Source: Neurospora tetrasperma FGSC 2508 (taxonomy: Eukaryota; Ascomycota; Sordariomycetes; Sordariales; Sordariaceae). Taken from it: a DNA stretch of 64,000 nucleotides. Of this stretch, positions 11,408-21,537 are shown piece by piece. A model generated the notes under the pieces. That model ran no database searches, was not told the DNA's origin, and was given only the letters and a program-made list of their open reading frames with translations. Every line of letters starts with the position of its first letter. The first letter of the stretch is position 1. Both the position numbers and the translations under genes were made by a program. The stretch is from positions 3,539,215-3,603,214 of the forward strand of contig NW_009799099.1 in NCBI RefSeq assembly GCF_000213175.1, in the 5' to 3' direction.

Positions 11408-12459
11408 GTCTCTCGGTAACATCGAGATTCCCGTCCGAGACGGGCCCCAGATGGGCGCGATGGACGATATGGGCGATGTGGACAAGACGGGGAAAGTCCT
11501 TGGTTTCCGTATGGCGAAATCACCCTACGAAGTCTTGGACATCCTGGAGCAATTTTCTTTGTTCCCACTTCGGGCTTTCCGCGGCCTTGTTTGGGTTTTG
11601 TTGTGCCAGAGTAGACAGCTGAGTCCTTTCTCCTCTCAGGAACCGGCAAGCTTTCAAGGACAAAGAGCTTCACACAAGCGGCTGTTGCATCCCACCCTAG
11701 GTCAATCACCGGAACCTATATCCAGTGCTGTAGACATGTATGCGGAGAGAGGAGGCGGCATCTTCCGTGGTTTTTGATGTTGATGATCTTGATCAGTTTA
11801 TGCTTGACTAGATCCTCTTTGTGTCTTTTTATTTCTTTTTCCTTTTTTGCACTACCGGTGTAAGCATTCCGGGGCAGAGAACTTACCCACAGAGTTACAT
11901 ACGACGACCAGAGCAGGCCCTCCCACTTCCAGATTGCCGGATGATCCCTTCTCTCACGAAGTTTTCACGTCTCGGGCGTGCTGCCGGTATCCCCAGCCGG
12001 CATTCTTCTGGCTTACTACTGACGGATACACATCGTGCTTTGTGGCCATCAGTACCTAAAAGAGAGATCCGACGAACAGTAACTGAAAAACTTGAAGGCC
12101 AACCTCTTCTCTGCATGGTCTGGTCTTGACATTGACCTCAGCTCCCCATGGGCCTTGTCAAGACGGTGCTTAACCCACAGAAATTACCCGCACGCTTTTG
12201 GTATTTCGAGCAGCATCGTCAACCCTGTTAACCATTCCCACCTCAGGTACCGGTACCACGCCACTAAAGGCACCTGGACGGCGAACTATTCCGAGAATTT
12301 TGCCATAGAGCTGAATCAGATAATGCTTATCTTGAGTAAAGCTGTCCGCGGCAAAGTTAAGCATGAGGTCGGGGGCCAGCCACCCTCGGTGATTGTGCAA
12401 TCCCCTTCCTCGTAATCGACAACAAAGGCGGTATCCGAACATGTACGCGGCTGCTGCTT

Positions 12460-13350
12460 CTAGGGGCGCGTTGGGGTCGCTGACGGGGTTGACCCCGTTG
12501 GGCTCTTCTCCACTGCCGCTGCCGTTGTCCCTGGCGCAGAACTACCCCGTAACCTTCGACGACAAATTTCCCCCGTTTCCGCAGCAGTTGCGGCGTCTTC
12601 TTTCATCCTCGTGGCCGCCATAGCGGGTATGGTCTCCTTCTCCTTCTCCTTCTTCTTCTGCGATGCGATTGGAGAGGGACTTGCAGACAGGGGGCTGGGG
12701 CAATCCGTAGGGTTTATGGGAGGCGTAGAGGTATTCCCCGGCCCTAGCAGCCGACTCCGAGGACCCTGAGGCAGTCCTACCGGACTCCGGCCTGGAAGGC
12801 CTACACCGGTGATCGTCCTGGAACTCGTGCTTGCAGCCACTGCAAACATAGAGCCAGACGGCCCAGAGGTAAAAGTCGTCTGGTTCGTCATCGTCGTCAT
12901 CGTCGTCATCATCGTTGCCGTTGAAGACAACGTGGCCTGTTTGGGCCTCAACGAAGACATCGCGATTACGTGGGCTGAGGGAGGTGCTGAAGTATTTCGA
13001 GCAATCGCAGTAAACCCGATTGTGGAGGGAGAAGACTTTTGTTGGCCTTGAAGTTGTTGCCGGATCTGAGGATTGTCCGTGTTGTCATTGTTGCTATCGG
13101 TGGCCGCTGCCGCCGCCAGCGGTGACTCTGATCCTCTCGCAGAGGATTCTGCGGACGATGGGATTCGATTCACACGGGAGAACCCTAGAACAAACACGAC
13201 AAGGACGGTTAAAGGCCGGCCACACGATTTCCACAGACTGGGGCTCCGAGGTGTCCCCCGCTGACTCTGAGATATGTTTCTCCGCTGGAAGAGTGTTCTC
13301 CGCTGGAAGAGTGTCCTCCCTTGAGGTAACTTCCGTTGTCCCCTTATCAT
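12460..13350 (-). CDS. Doubtful ORF with one possible membrane segment
   Basis: An ATG-started ORF of 296 codons. It has a hydrophobic segment near residues 47-59 (LTVLVVFVLGF), a following Ser/Thr/Pro/Ala-rich region, a lysine-rich patch (KKKEKEKE) and a basic tail. An 18-nt tandem duplication (13278-13313) gives a repeated RTLFQR motif near the N-terminus. This composition fits a type II membrane protein with a disordered luminal or cytosolic tail. However, another frame at 13094-13453 is also open (119 codons) and covers the same duplication, so the true frame or an intron could differ. I recognise no family. It should be regarded as a low-confidence gene. Confidence 0.35.
   Translation of the reverse strand: MIRGQRKLPQGRTLFQRRTLFQRRNISQSQRGTPRSPSLWKSCGRPLTVLVVFVLGFSRVNRIPSSAESSARGSESPLAAAAATDSNNDNTDNPQIRQQLQGQQKSSPSTIGFTAIARNTSAPPSAHVIAMSSLRPKQATLSSTATMMTTMTTMTNQTTFTSGPSGSMFAVAASTSSRTITGVGLPGRSPVGLPQGPRSRLLGPGNTSTPPINPTDCPSPLSASPSPIASQKKKEKEKETIPAMAATRMKEDAATAAETGEICRRRLRGSSAPGTTAAAVEKSPTGSTPSATPTRP
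13278..13313. repeat. 18-nt tandem duplication
   Basis: Two exact adjacent copies of an 18-nt unit (TTCTCCGCTGGAAGAGTG). Being a multiple of three, it preserves both open frames that overlap it. Confidence 0.9.
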
Positions 13351-14981
13351 CCTGTTCGTTTCTCTTCCTCCTTCTGAATTCCCTATTCGTCCTCATCGTG
13401 TCAGTGAAAGTTGAGTGAGAAGTATTGGAACCATGATTTGTATAGCAGATCATTTACAAAACAAAAAACCGAGTAAATAATTTCTGGAGTTTACCTTTTT
13501 AAAGGTTGCCTTCTGCTGGCACTGCAAATTTTTCACGAACCTTTCCATTCGCATGGCATACCAAATCTGGCATTAAGTATGTGCCCCTGTGCCAGTACGA
13601 TCGATGTACAGCGATATATGCTATGTCATGGTGCACTGTATGTAGCATACAGTAAGTTTTCCGATGGTACTTTCCCGAAAGTTGGAGATGCAGGATACGA
13701 GATGGGTAGGGGTTATTCCACGAGTGATCACGACGATGGAGTCACAGAAGCGCTTGAAATATTTGGGAAATCTTTTCGCCATGTGTCTGCCTTGCCCCAC
13801 CAGCTTACTGCCCTGCCTCAACCTGCATCAGCACCGATTAGGCAGACTGCTCGGATCGTTGTGAGGCATGTCACAGCTCTCATCGTTTCTTTCTTCATTG
13901 GTTGGGTTTCATGCACCTTGGCAGTTTTGGATCTGAGTATTTCAACGATTGGTGAGGGTTTTCAATGATCTGCAGGACATCTGTAACTGCATATGTGACA
14001 ACTCGCAATGATACGTACTGAATTGAATAAGATGGTGACTATACCAAGATCAGGTAAGCTACAAGCAGCTTCGGGTAATTCTAAGACATTTCCTCATAAG
14101 GGTTCTCGGAAGTAAGCTAGCGAAGTAATATTCATGCTTTAGGGTTCCGTGTTGAGCGAACTTTTTATGTCGGTTTTCTTATGGTGCCAGGGACAAAAAC
14201 GAAAGACGAAAAAAAGAGAGAAAGAAAAATAAGTTGTCGTAATTGACCTGTTCAGCATATGATTTCAATCTCAATGATCGTATGGAACCGCTGATCTGGT
14301 CTGGGCTAATAATCACGACGATCTGGAAAATGAATATAACGTACACGGACTGCTCTGCGCTCTTTTGGGCACCGTGGTAGCGTGGTACATGGCGAAAGTT
14401 TCTTGAGTGGCATCGACATGTTCTTCACCTGATCTTAGGGAATATATCCAGGGTGACGGAGGCTCCTCTATGTTTCCACCGGGTTCGTGATAGGGAAGTT
14501 AATGTCGGGGGCGGGGTGTGCAGTTACATGCTAATTCATTCGGTGTTGAATATCTGCATGCATGCTCATCTGGCGGAATGCTAAGCTACCAAGTCGGCCT
14601 ATTGTTGAAGCATTCCAATCTGGGTGGGCTAGGAGCAGCAGAGCGTACAAGTAGTGTACACTAGAGATGATAATATATAAGAGAAAGGAGAATGGCCAAG
14701 GGGACGGTTCGAGGACCCGACGTTAAGGGTGGGTATACCCTCACCTCGGTGAGCACGGTCAAAGACAACCCCGAACTGGGGAAGGTGGGGCTCCTCCGCA
14801 CTTTCTCTCCAGAAATTACCCACTTCTCCCCGCCACGGATTCCACTCAACCCGCAATTGACCACATCACGGACTGGGATTGTCCAGGAACATTGACTCAG
14901 TCAACGGCGGGTACGTACCTCTTATATCATATCGACGGCGGCGACGAGCACAACAACAACAACATCTACAGCATCACGACC
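13351..14981. other. Intergenic region
   Basis: About 1.6 kb, AT-richer than the genes, with only short ORFs lacking domains. It includes A/G-rich and A-rich stretches near 14200-14240. It is presumably the promoter region for the gene starting at 14982. I see no other feature. Confidence 0.5.
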
Positions 14982-15902
14982 ATGTCCCAAGCATTCCGTT
15001 TCCCGGCCGGCCCAGCAAAGATCCGGACTCTCTACATCCGAGTCAAGCCAGCACCAACCAATCTGGCGGAGCGACGCGCTGTCCTCCGCGCCCTGAGCCA
15101 ACATGGCAACATTGAGATGTTCAAACAACTCTACGACTCCTCCTCCTTCATCTCCGTAGCATCATCCCAGAACGTAGCTGCCAGCATCGTTCGAAGAAGT
15201 CCTCTTCAGTTCGATGTTCTCGCTCGAAACTCGTTCGACCCTCGTGTCCCCGACTCCATCCGACTACCACCACCCATCGATACATCGACAGCCGTCTCAC
15301 TACCTAGCGTCGCTGCCACTGGCACTATCACGAATTCAAACTCTAAGCCCGGGCAAACAGACCTCAATTCACGACAGCTGCCACAATGCCCGTCCTCATC
15401 CAAACTTCCAACTCTGCCCGAGCGAGACCCGACCGCCCTCGTAACCAAGACCTTTGTCCTTGAAGCCTTCCACGCCCCCGAATACCCGCACAAGGAACAC
15501 ATCCGCATGTCCCCTCTGTACGGGCCCTGGCCACGCGACGATTCCGATCCATCTTCCTACGACACCCCCACGTCACCAAATAGGCTGACCCTCACCTCCG
15601 CCGCCCTGCGCGCTTCGGTGCCTCAAGACATGGCCTACACCGGTCTGCACGACTGGGAATCGGCGGGCCAAGATGCCATAGACGTCGAGGAGGCCGCAGC
15701 TATTGAGGAGGGGATCTCGGCGGACTCGGCGACGATGGTGAGGACGTGGAGAGCGTTTTGGAGGGAAAGGGTAGACAAAGGGGATACATTGCAGTATAAA
15801 ACTGGGACAAAAGGTGATATGGGCAGCGCGTATAGCCATATCATGAAGAGGAAGATGAAGCAAGAGAACAAAAAGAATCTTCAGAAGATGCTGTCTATAT
15901 AG
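14982..15902 (+). CDS. Uncharacterised protein with RRM-like N-terminus
   Basis: ORF of 306 residues from the ATG at 14982 (context CACGACCATG). An in-frame ATG at 14892 gives 30 extra Asn/Asp-rich residues that look like leader, so I prefer the inner one. Residues 1-70 follow a beta-alpha-beta pattern: IRTLYIRVKP, then ERRAVLRALSQHGNIEMFKQLYD, then SSFISVASSQNVAASIVRRSP. This resembles an RNA-recognition-motif fold without the usual aromatic RNP residues. A Ser/Pro-rich linker follows. A second ordered block holds KTFVLEAFHAPEYPHKEHIRMSP, and the end is a charged region with a Lys-rich tail. The N-terminus is mildly basic and could be a mitochondrial presequence, which would suit a mitochondrial RNA-related role; that is only inference. 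It is a single exon, convergent with the membrane-protein gene at 16260-17012. Confidence 0.7.
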   Translation: MSQAFRFPAGPAKIRTLYIRVKPAPTNLAERRAVLRALSQHGNIEMFKQLYDSSSFISVASSQNVAASIVRRSPLQFDVLARNSFDPRVPDSIRLPPPIDTSTAVSLPSVAATGTITNSNSKPGQTDLNSRQLPQCPSSSKLPTLPERDPTALVTKTFVLEAFHAPEYPHKEHIRMSPLYGPWPRDDSDPSSYDTPTSPNRLTLTSAALRASVPQDMAYTGLHDWESAGQDAIDVEEAAAIEEGISADSATMVRTWRAFWRERVDKGDTLQYKTGTKGDMGSAYSHIMKRKMKQENKKNLQKMLSI

Positions 15903-16259
15903 GTCACGATAACATAACAAAACCAGGCCAGGGACAAGCTCAAAGACACAAGATGGGGATGGAAAAGGGAAGATGAGTGAGTGAGAAGGCGGCTTAATCT
16001 ATAAGTCAAGGGCAAATCGTCGGAAGAAGACGACAAATGCTGCTGGGAGTCTTGTTCCAGCACCGGGAACACGCCCATCCCAACACACTCCGGTCAAGTT
16101 CAGGATTGGGTGAACATGCCATTCTTACCGCCACAAGCTTTACGGTATGTTTCAATGAGCCCTGGCTAAACTCTGACCATGCGTATATTGACTAAACTGC
16201 CATTATAGTGGCAAGGGCTGTAATAATTAATGACTTCAATCTTGGACTTTTCCATGCGC
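15903..16259. other. Convergent 3' flanks
   Basis: 357 bases between two convergent stop codons, presumably 3' UTRs and polyadenylation signals of both genes. Nothing else is seen. Confidence 0.6.
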
Positions 16260-17012
16260 TCAATGGATGACAAAGTCCCGCCTCCTCAACCTCCTCTCCT
16301 CTTCCCTTTTCTCATACAATACCCTTCTCCGACGCTTCCCCAAACAGCAGCCCACCAATGACAGCCCCACGACCATTGGAATACCGATCGCGAAACCAAG
16401 GCCAAAAGCAAGCCGTTTACTAACCCCCGAGCGATGTTCATTACCGGGTTTATTAGAGGGGGTTGGCTGCTCCACGGATGACTCTCAGTCAGCGCTATTG
16501 TCTCTTCGATATGACGCTAGTCGAAGAACAAGACAACATACCTCATCTCCTGGAGAAGTCGAAGGCTTGCTCCCCTCCGTCCCACTAGCATACGGCGGCT
16601 GACCAAGTGTGAAGAACGGAGACTTCGCCAGGGGCGTCCCATCCGCAGACCCGTGGAGTTCAACCTGGTAAAGTCCCTCGGGTGACCAGCGAAGGGGTGA
16701 TGGGATCCCAGTCCATTCGAATGCGTTATAGGAAGAGGAGTTGATTTCCGTCGTGATATTCATCCTGTATACCGTCACCGTCCCAGTGTCCCCACTGCCA
16801 TCATCAGTCTCGCTATTGTCGATGAGCTGTGCGGTGATGAACAGTGGGTAGAAACCGGGCGGTACGAGAGCGGTGGTAGTGTCCCAGGTTAATCGGACGG
16901 CTAAGCCATAGCTGAGACTCGTGAAGGAGTTGGTGAATTCGGCCGTTATGAGGGTGGTGAAGAGCAGGAAGGTTAGAGAGGTCAATCCCAGGAGTCGGCA
17001 CGCGAACGGCAT
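16260..17012 (-). CDS. Secreted-domain, single-pass membrane protein
   Basis: Two exons, 17012-16542 and 16466-16260, 225 residues. The intron (16467-16541, 75 nt) has donor GTATGT, branch GCTGAC and acceptor CAG, in phase 0. The first exon starts with a signal peptide (CRLLGLTSLTFLLFTTLITA), so I use ATG 17012 rather than the upstream ATG at 17066. An extracellular beta-rich domain follows, with SYGLAVRLTWDTTT, a possible N-glycosylation site (NITT), WSPEGLYQVEL and SPFFTLG. The second exon codes a Pro/Asn/Lys linker, a transmembrane helix (LAFGLGFAIGIPMVVGLSLVGCCLG) and a strongly basic cytosolic tail (KRRRR, EERRLRRR). The layout is that of fungal type I surface proteins with a Kre9/Knh-like Ig-fold ectodomain. 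That family link is a guess from the LTW...Y.V.L pattern. The role is unknown, perhaps in the cell wall or surface sensing. Confidence 0.72.
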
Positions 17013-18403
17013 CCTGGAAGGAGGAGCCGGCGCCGTCCACCCTTTTACGACGTCCTTTGTGTCCACCCTTCCAATTTAATCCAAGATCTTGGGTCAAGGA
17101 GAGAAACGTAGGGTTGGTAGGGGTTTTTTTTTTTTTTTTTTTGCCTAGGTTGGTGGGTCAAGAGAGTTTGAGGATGGTCCGATTCCTCGACATATAGTAC
17201 ACCCGGTGGCTGGATTGTGAATCAATTTGGTTATTCACTAGCTATGCCCGTGTGAATGACGCGGAGCAGTGCGAAGTCTGTGTGACGAGAGTACGATGGG
17301 TTTCAGACATCTTTTTGACGAGTCGGTGTTAACCATATCATATGAAACAGCAGTCTGTCGCCACTAGAGTGTTTGCCATCAGCTGAGCGTCTGGCTGAGA
17401 ACCGCACTCGAAATTCTGGAAAACCAATATTTAGGCCACCCATACGATTTTGCACGATAAGACACGGCTGGGTTAATAAGGATGAATGGGCCACTCAATC
17501 CATTGCCGGGCCACGACCTCGGATCTTACCTGCCAGTTCATATGCAGACATATAGTATAGTATAAGTTCATTAGACTGTTCCGTTCTCGCTACCAAGCGG
17601 ATTGCTCAAGCATCGTCTAATGCAGTTCCCTAGTTCGCTTTCTTTTGGGATTTGAGCTATTGAATGTTCTTTATTCCCGCCACTACTTAGACGGCCAATT
17701 TTGTAGACCCGACGAGTACTTACACAAATGTAAGATGAGCCGACTCGACTGTCTGAAGACTCATAACGCCGATGGCAGCAAAGCTGCGGTTTCATGTGTT
17801 CCCTCTTGACTGTATGGTTCAACCTCGCCTGCAATGTTGACCTTTACCATAGTTTTGCTCTTCAGAGAAGAGAACACGCTAAATGCAAACCGATTCCATA
17901 AACCTTCTACATGTACTCATCTAACACATTCCGTCACGTCTTGAATTGTGAGCTGTAGTACCGCGCCCTTGTCACGGCACCGAACTAAGAATAACAACAA
18001 ACAACTGAGACCATCCAGCATAAAGCCTTTGGAAATCGATCACACATGACTTGTTTGAATAGAAGACTCATCCCTCTCATGTTCACACAACGTGGACATG
18101 AAGACTTATTGACATATACCATATTCACTGGGCCAAAACTCGGGATCCCGTCCCCTCTCCCCTAGACAAGCCAGTGACCGCCAGGCTAGTAGTCGGCTCG
18201 GTGATGACCGGTGAACCACCTGGTGTTGTATGATCTCTTTTCTTCTTGCTTTTGCCTGTTAGGGATGTTGGTGTCTGCCTCCATTGAATGTGTAGAGTTG
18301 GTGAAATGATTATTTTGTCGCTCTTGAAAACCCTTCCATAACTGCTGCTGCCTCTTTTGTCTATGTACTGATGACCTCGCAACGTATCCCGATCGCCCAA
18401 CCC
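17013..18403. other. Intergenic region with poly-T tract
   Basis: Contains a 19-nt T run at 17124-17142, about 110 bases upstream of the membrane-protein start. Otherwise there are only short ORFs without domains. The far end is the 3' flank of mic12. Confidence 0.55.
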
Positions 18404-19421
18404 CTAAATAAGACTGCGTAACCTGGTATTGTCCCTCTTATCCATCGGGATATATCTCTCTGCCAACACCTCCTGCACGCTCTTCTTCATGACGTCCTCC
18501 CTCTTGGTATACCTCTCCTGCAACGCCTTGTCAATATCCGACACGTGCAACAGTTTCCGGTCCATCGCGGCCTCAAACTTCTCTTCGGCGAGTTCAACCG
18601 CCGCCTTGCCCATGCCCACCGCCTCCTCCACCTTCTCGATGCCGTGGCGGCCCTTCTCAACCGCCTTGTCGACCACGCTGTTCACCACGCCCCTGACCAC
18701 ATCAGCATCGTGCCTCACCTCCTCAGCGACCCTCTGCGCCACACCCTTAGCAACCTGCATTTCCTCCCTGGCTTCCTGGCTCCACAACCTCGCCGTTTCG
18801 GCCGCCCGCCTCCTCATCTCCTCCGACCTGACATGCGCCTCCCTAGCCATGATCTTGCCCGTTTCCTTGCCCTCCTCCGCCGCATACCTCACCCTTTCAG
18901 CCGCGATCCTGGCCGCCTCCTTCGCCGCCTCCTTCGCCTTCACCGCAGCATACTCGCTGCGATCGATCGTGTAGCCGAACAGACTGGCAACAGCGTCCTC
19001 GGCCTTTTCGCGGACGGACGACCAGTCCTTCGTCTGCGCCCACCGCACCGCGTTTTGGATTTCCTGGTTCCACCTGTCCTTGACAGACTCGACGAAGCGG
19101 TGGCGCGCGCGCTCGACCAGCTCGGAGCGAGGGGGAGGGAAGTAGGCTAGGTCTTCATCGTTGATGGGGTAGCGCGTGCGCAGGTTGGTGGGGAGAGTGT
19201 CGCGGGCGAGCGTGTTGACGAAGCGGGTCTGCGCGCGTAGGAGGTCGGATTGGTGCGTGCGGTTGCGCTGGTGGGCGGAGATGGCGAGGTAGGTGAGGCC
19301 AAGGGTGAGGGTTGCGCCGCCGGTCTGTTTTGTAAATACTAGAGTTAGCTAGGTGGCCTAGACACATATGATTGTTTACCTTGGAGTTGCAATGACATAC
19401 GACGCCGGCTACGAAACCCAT
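18404..19421 (-). CDS. mic12: MICOS complex subunit Mic12
   Basis: Two exons, 19421-19401 (only seven codons, MGFVAGV) and 19324-18404, 313 residues. The intron is 19325-19400 with donor GTATGT and acceptor CAG, phase 0. The second exon opens with TGGATLTLGLTYLAISAHQRNR. This completes the short N-terminal inner-membrane helix and the HQRNR sequence typical of fungal Mic12/Aim5. Next come SDLLRAQTRFVNTL, a proline-rich YFPPPRSELVERARHRF and VKDRWNQEIQNAVRWAQTKDW. The rest is a long Ala/Glu/Lys/Arg-rich helical region. Mic12 belongs to the MICOS complex at cristae junctions of the mitochondrial inner membrane. Fungal family members are often shorter, the extra length here being the heptad-like Ala/Glu region. 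It is head-to-head with a mitoribosomal protein gene. The second exon has no internal ATG near its 5' end, so the micro-exon must supply the start. Confidence 0.88.
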
Positions 19422-20264
19422 TGCTGCGACTGGACGTGGGATGAAGGTGGGTTCAGGTTCTTAGGTAGTATAGAGACTTGGTGAGATCTACTCGAGGTAG
19501 TGTAGTGTCGCAATAGAGACAGACCCAAAGGTCTCGACTCTACCGAACGAAGGGTGGTTGAGTGAGTGGTTGGAATGGAAGAACGTGGCAGATAAAGACA
19601 ATTGAGAAGAAAGGGTGACGTAGTTGGGAATTGGGACGAAAGAATGGCGTTACTAACTTTCCGTTAGGCGGCCCCTGGTGGGTTGCTGTTAGCGAATCCC
19701 GCCCGCTGCGGGACGTGGTGCCACTGAGAGTGTCCGGTTGCGGGATCCGGAGGTGCTGTGGATCTCCTTGGCGCTGTTGATCCAGCACTTTTAGGCGGGC
19801 CACTAGCGGACCTTACGGCGGTAGACCCGCGGTAGCGGGCGGACCAGGACCCCAAAAGCACAGGCCCAGGGCCGAGAAAATTTCGGGTCCCGCACCGCAA
19901 AAGCTCCGCTCGACGTCGCCTTGGGGTGTCCGACATCCGCGCTACAGCGACCCGGTCCACTGCCAGGAACCCTGCGAATTCAGTGGGTGTTGCCCCGTTT
20001 GCGCCGAGCCCCGAATCTTGAACTACTCGCAATTCGAGATCTCTCTTTCTCCGTCTTCCGGCAGCCGCACCGACCGACCCGATTGACGACTGCACGACGA
20101 CCGACCTGTCCGGCCACCACAGGACCTCCACTCCACGCCTCTCTACACAAGTACCTCCCGTCCTGCGACTGCGCTTCTCCCTGACCAAGGGACAGCCCGC
20201 CAGGACTTACACAACTCGAGGCCATACCAGGGACTAGTTCCTCCACCAAAACACCACAGACACA
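19422..20264. promoter_or_regulatory. Bidirectional promoter region of mic12 and bL17m
   Basis: 843 bases between two divergent start codons, GC-rich in its middle (about 19660-20260). Both genes act in mitochondria, so co-regulation is plausible. I cannot point to a specific factor site. Confidence 0.5.
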
Positions 20265-20934
20265 ATGGCCGGCGCCCACGTCAAGTACAGGCACTTGAGC
20301 CGTAGCTCGGCGCATCGTCAGGCTCTGTTGCGCAACCTTGTCACTTCGCTCATCAAGAACGAGACTATTCATACCACCTACCCCAAGGCCAAGGAGGCCC
20401 AGCGCCTGGCCGAGAAGCTCATCACCCTCTCCAAGCGCGACACCGAAACAGCACGGCGCAGTGCCCAGGGTATTCTCTACGTATGTTGTTTATGCTCCCA
20501 GCGCTTCAGTTTGATTCTTTATTCGCACAGCAGCTGATCCATACCCTTCCTTCTATGTGTCTCTCTAGACCCCCGACCAGCTCCTCCCCAAACTCTTCGG
20601 CGAGATCCGCGAGCGCTACGCCAACCGGCCAGGAGGCTACACGCGCGTCCTGCGCACCGAGCCCAAGGACCAGTACTCGCAAGCGCCCTCTGCCATCCTC
20701 GAGCTTGTTGATGGGCCCAAGGACATGCGCTTTGCCATGACGGCGGCCACGGTGGCGCGCGACCGCGAGCAAAAGACGGAGAGCACGGACCTGACCAAGA
20801 AGAACATGGACAAGGTCACGCGCTTCCGCAAGGATGGCATGCGCGCCTTCGAGGACATGGTCGCTAGCCTCAGGGATATGAAGTTCACCGCGGGCGCGAT
20901 AAATCCCAAGGAGTGGAAGAAGCTTGATCGTTAA
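20265..20934 (+). CDS. mrpl8: Mitochondrial ribosomal protein bL17m
   Basis: Two exons, 20265-20480 and 20569-20934, 193 residues. The intron (20481-20568, 88 nt) has donor GTATGT, acceptor CTCTAG and phase 0. The N-terminus follows the bacterial L17 pattern closely: [51 protein letters not shown]. Then the L17 core continues across the intron with [29 protein letters not shown]. The C-terminus is a charged fungal extension ending [13 protein letters not shown]. bL17m (yeast MRPL8) is a component of the mitochondrial large ribosomal subunit near the exit tunnel. No separate cleavable presequence is obvious, as is usual for this protein. It is divergent from mic12 and convergent with utp25. 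Confidence 0.93.
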
Positions 20935-21537
20935 GCGGTTGGGGCAGAGTGGTGTTGTGGTGCAGCGGGGTTGCGGGAGAAATTGAGAGAGGATGGGTGG
21001 AGGGCTTGGTTTCCTCCTGAAAGAGAGAGGCAGGCAGGTGTGCGTGAATAGCTGGGAAAAGGCTTCATCACCTGCCGCCTTCGAAGTCATGGGAAGGGAA
21101 AGGGGTTTGGTCTCTCCACTCTCTTTGTGGTTTGGGGTAGACGCTATATGTGTGAAAGCTTTTAACTAGCCAGCCTACACACTAATCAGGCCACTCTGCT
21201 GTCGGTTCAGCAGGGAAAAGGGGGTGGAAACCAAAGTGTACAAATATCACGAGACAAGAAGCAAAAGGAGAGTGTAAATATACAAGGTTTGGGATACACT
21301 TTGGCTTCACATTAAATGGGATTTGGGAGTCTGGCAACCCATATGCCCCGTTTCATGGACTGGTGACTTTCAGGATGTTGTCTTATTGCTCAATACGTAT
21401 GTACAGTAGTAGTAGGTATTCTATTCCAACAACTACGTATGCAGCCAACTTTTTAATCCATTATGTAACACCCAATCCCCTTGACAGTTTTGATCATCCG
21501 ACGCCTTTATACATCCCATACGACTGACTGGACCTTT
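20935..21537. other. Convergent 3' flanks of bL17m and utp25
   Basis: About 600 bases of 3' flanking sequence between convergent genes. No ORF with a domain and no repeat stands out. Confidence 0.6.

Larger units (their letters stand above)
5854..12459. other. 6.6 kb region without a supportable gene
   Basis: Both strands hold only short, mutually overlapping ORFs (at most about 200 codons) of low-complexity or erratic composition. I see no domain and no exon chain with good splice signals. Contents I can name: repeats of the tetramer TAGG/TACC near 6115-6230, a (GTG)n run at about 7566-7590, and a CCGT-type tetramer run at about 11369-11407. The near end probably contains the promoter and leader of the gene at 4444-5853. 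The rest could hold long non-coding RNAs or distal regulatory DNA, but nothing in the sequence proves this. Confidence 0.5.
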
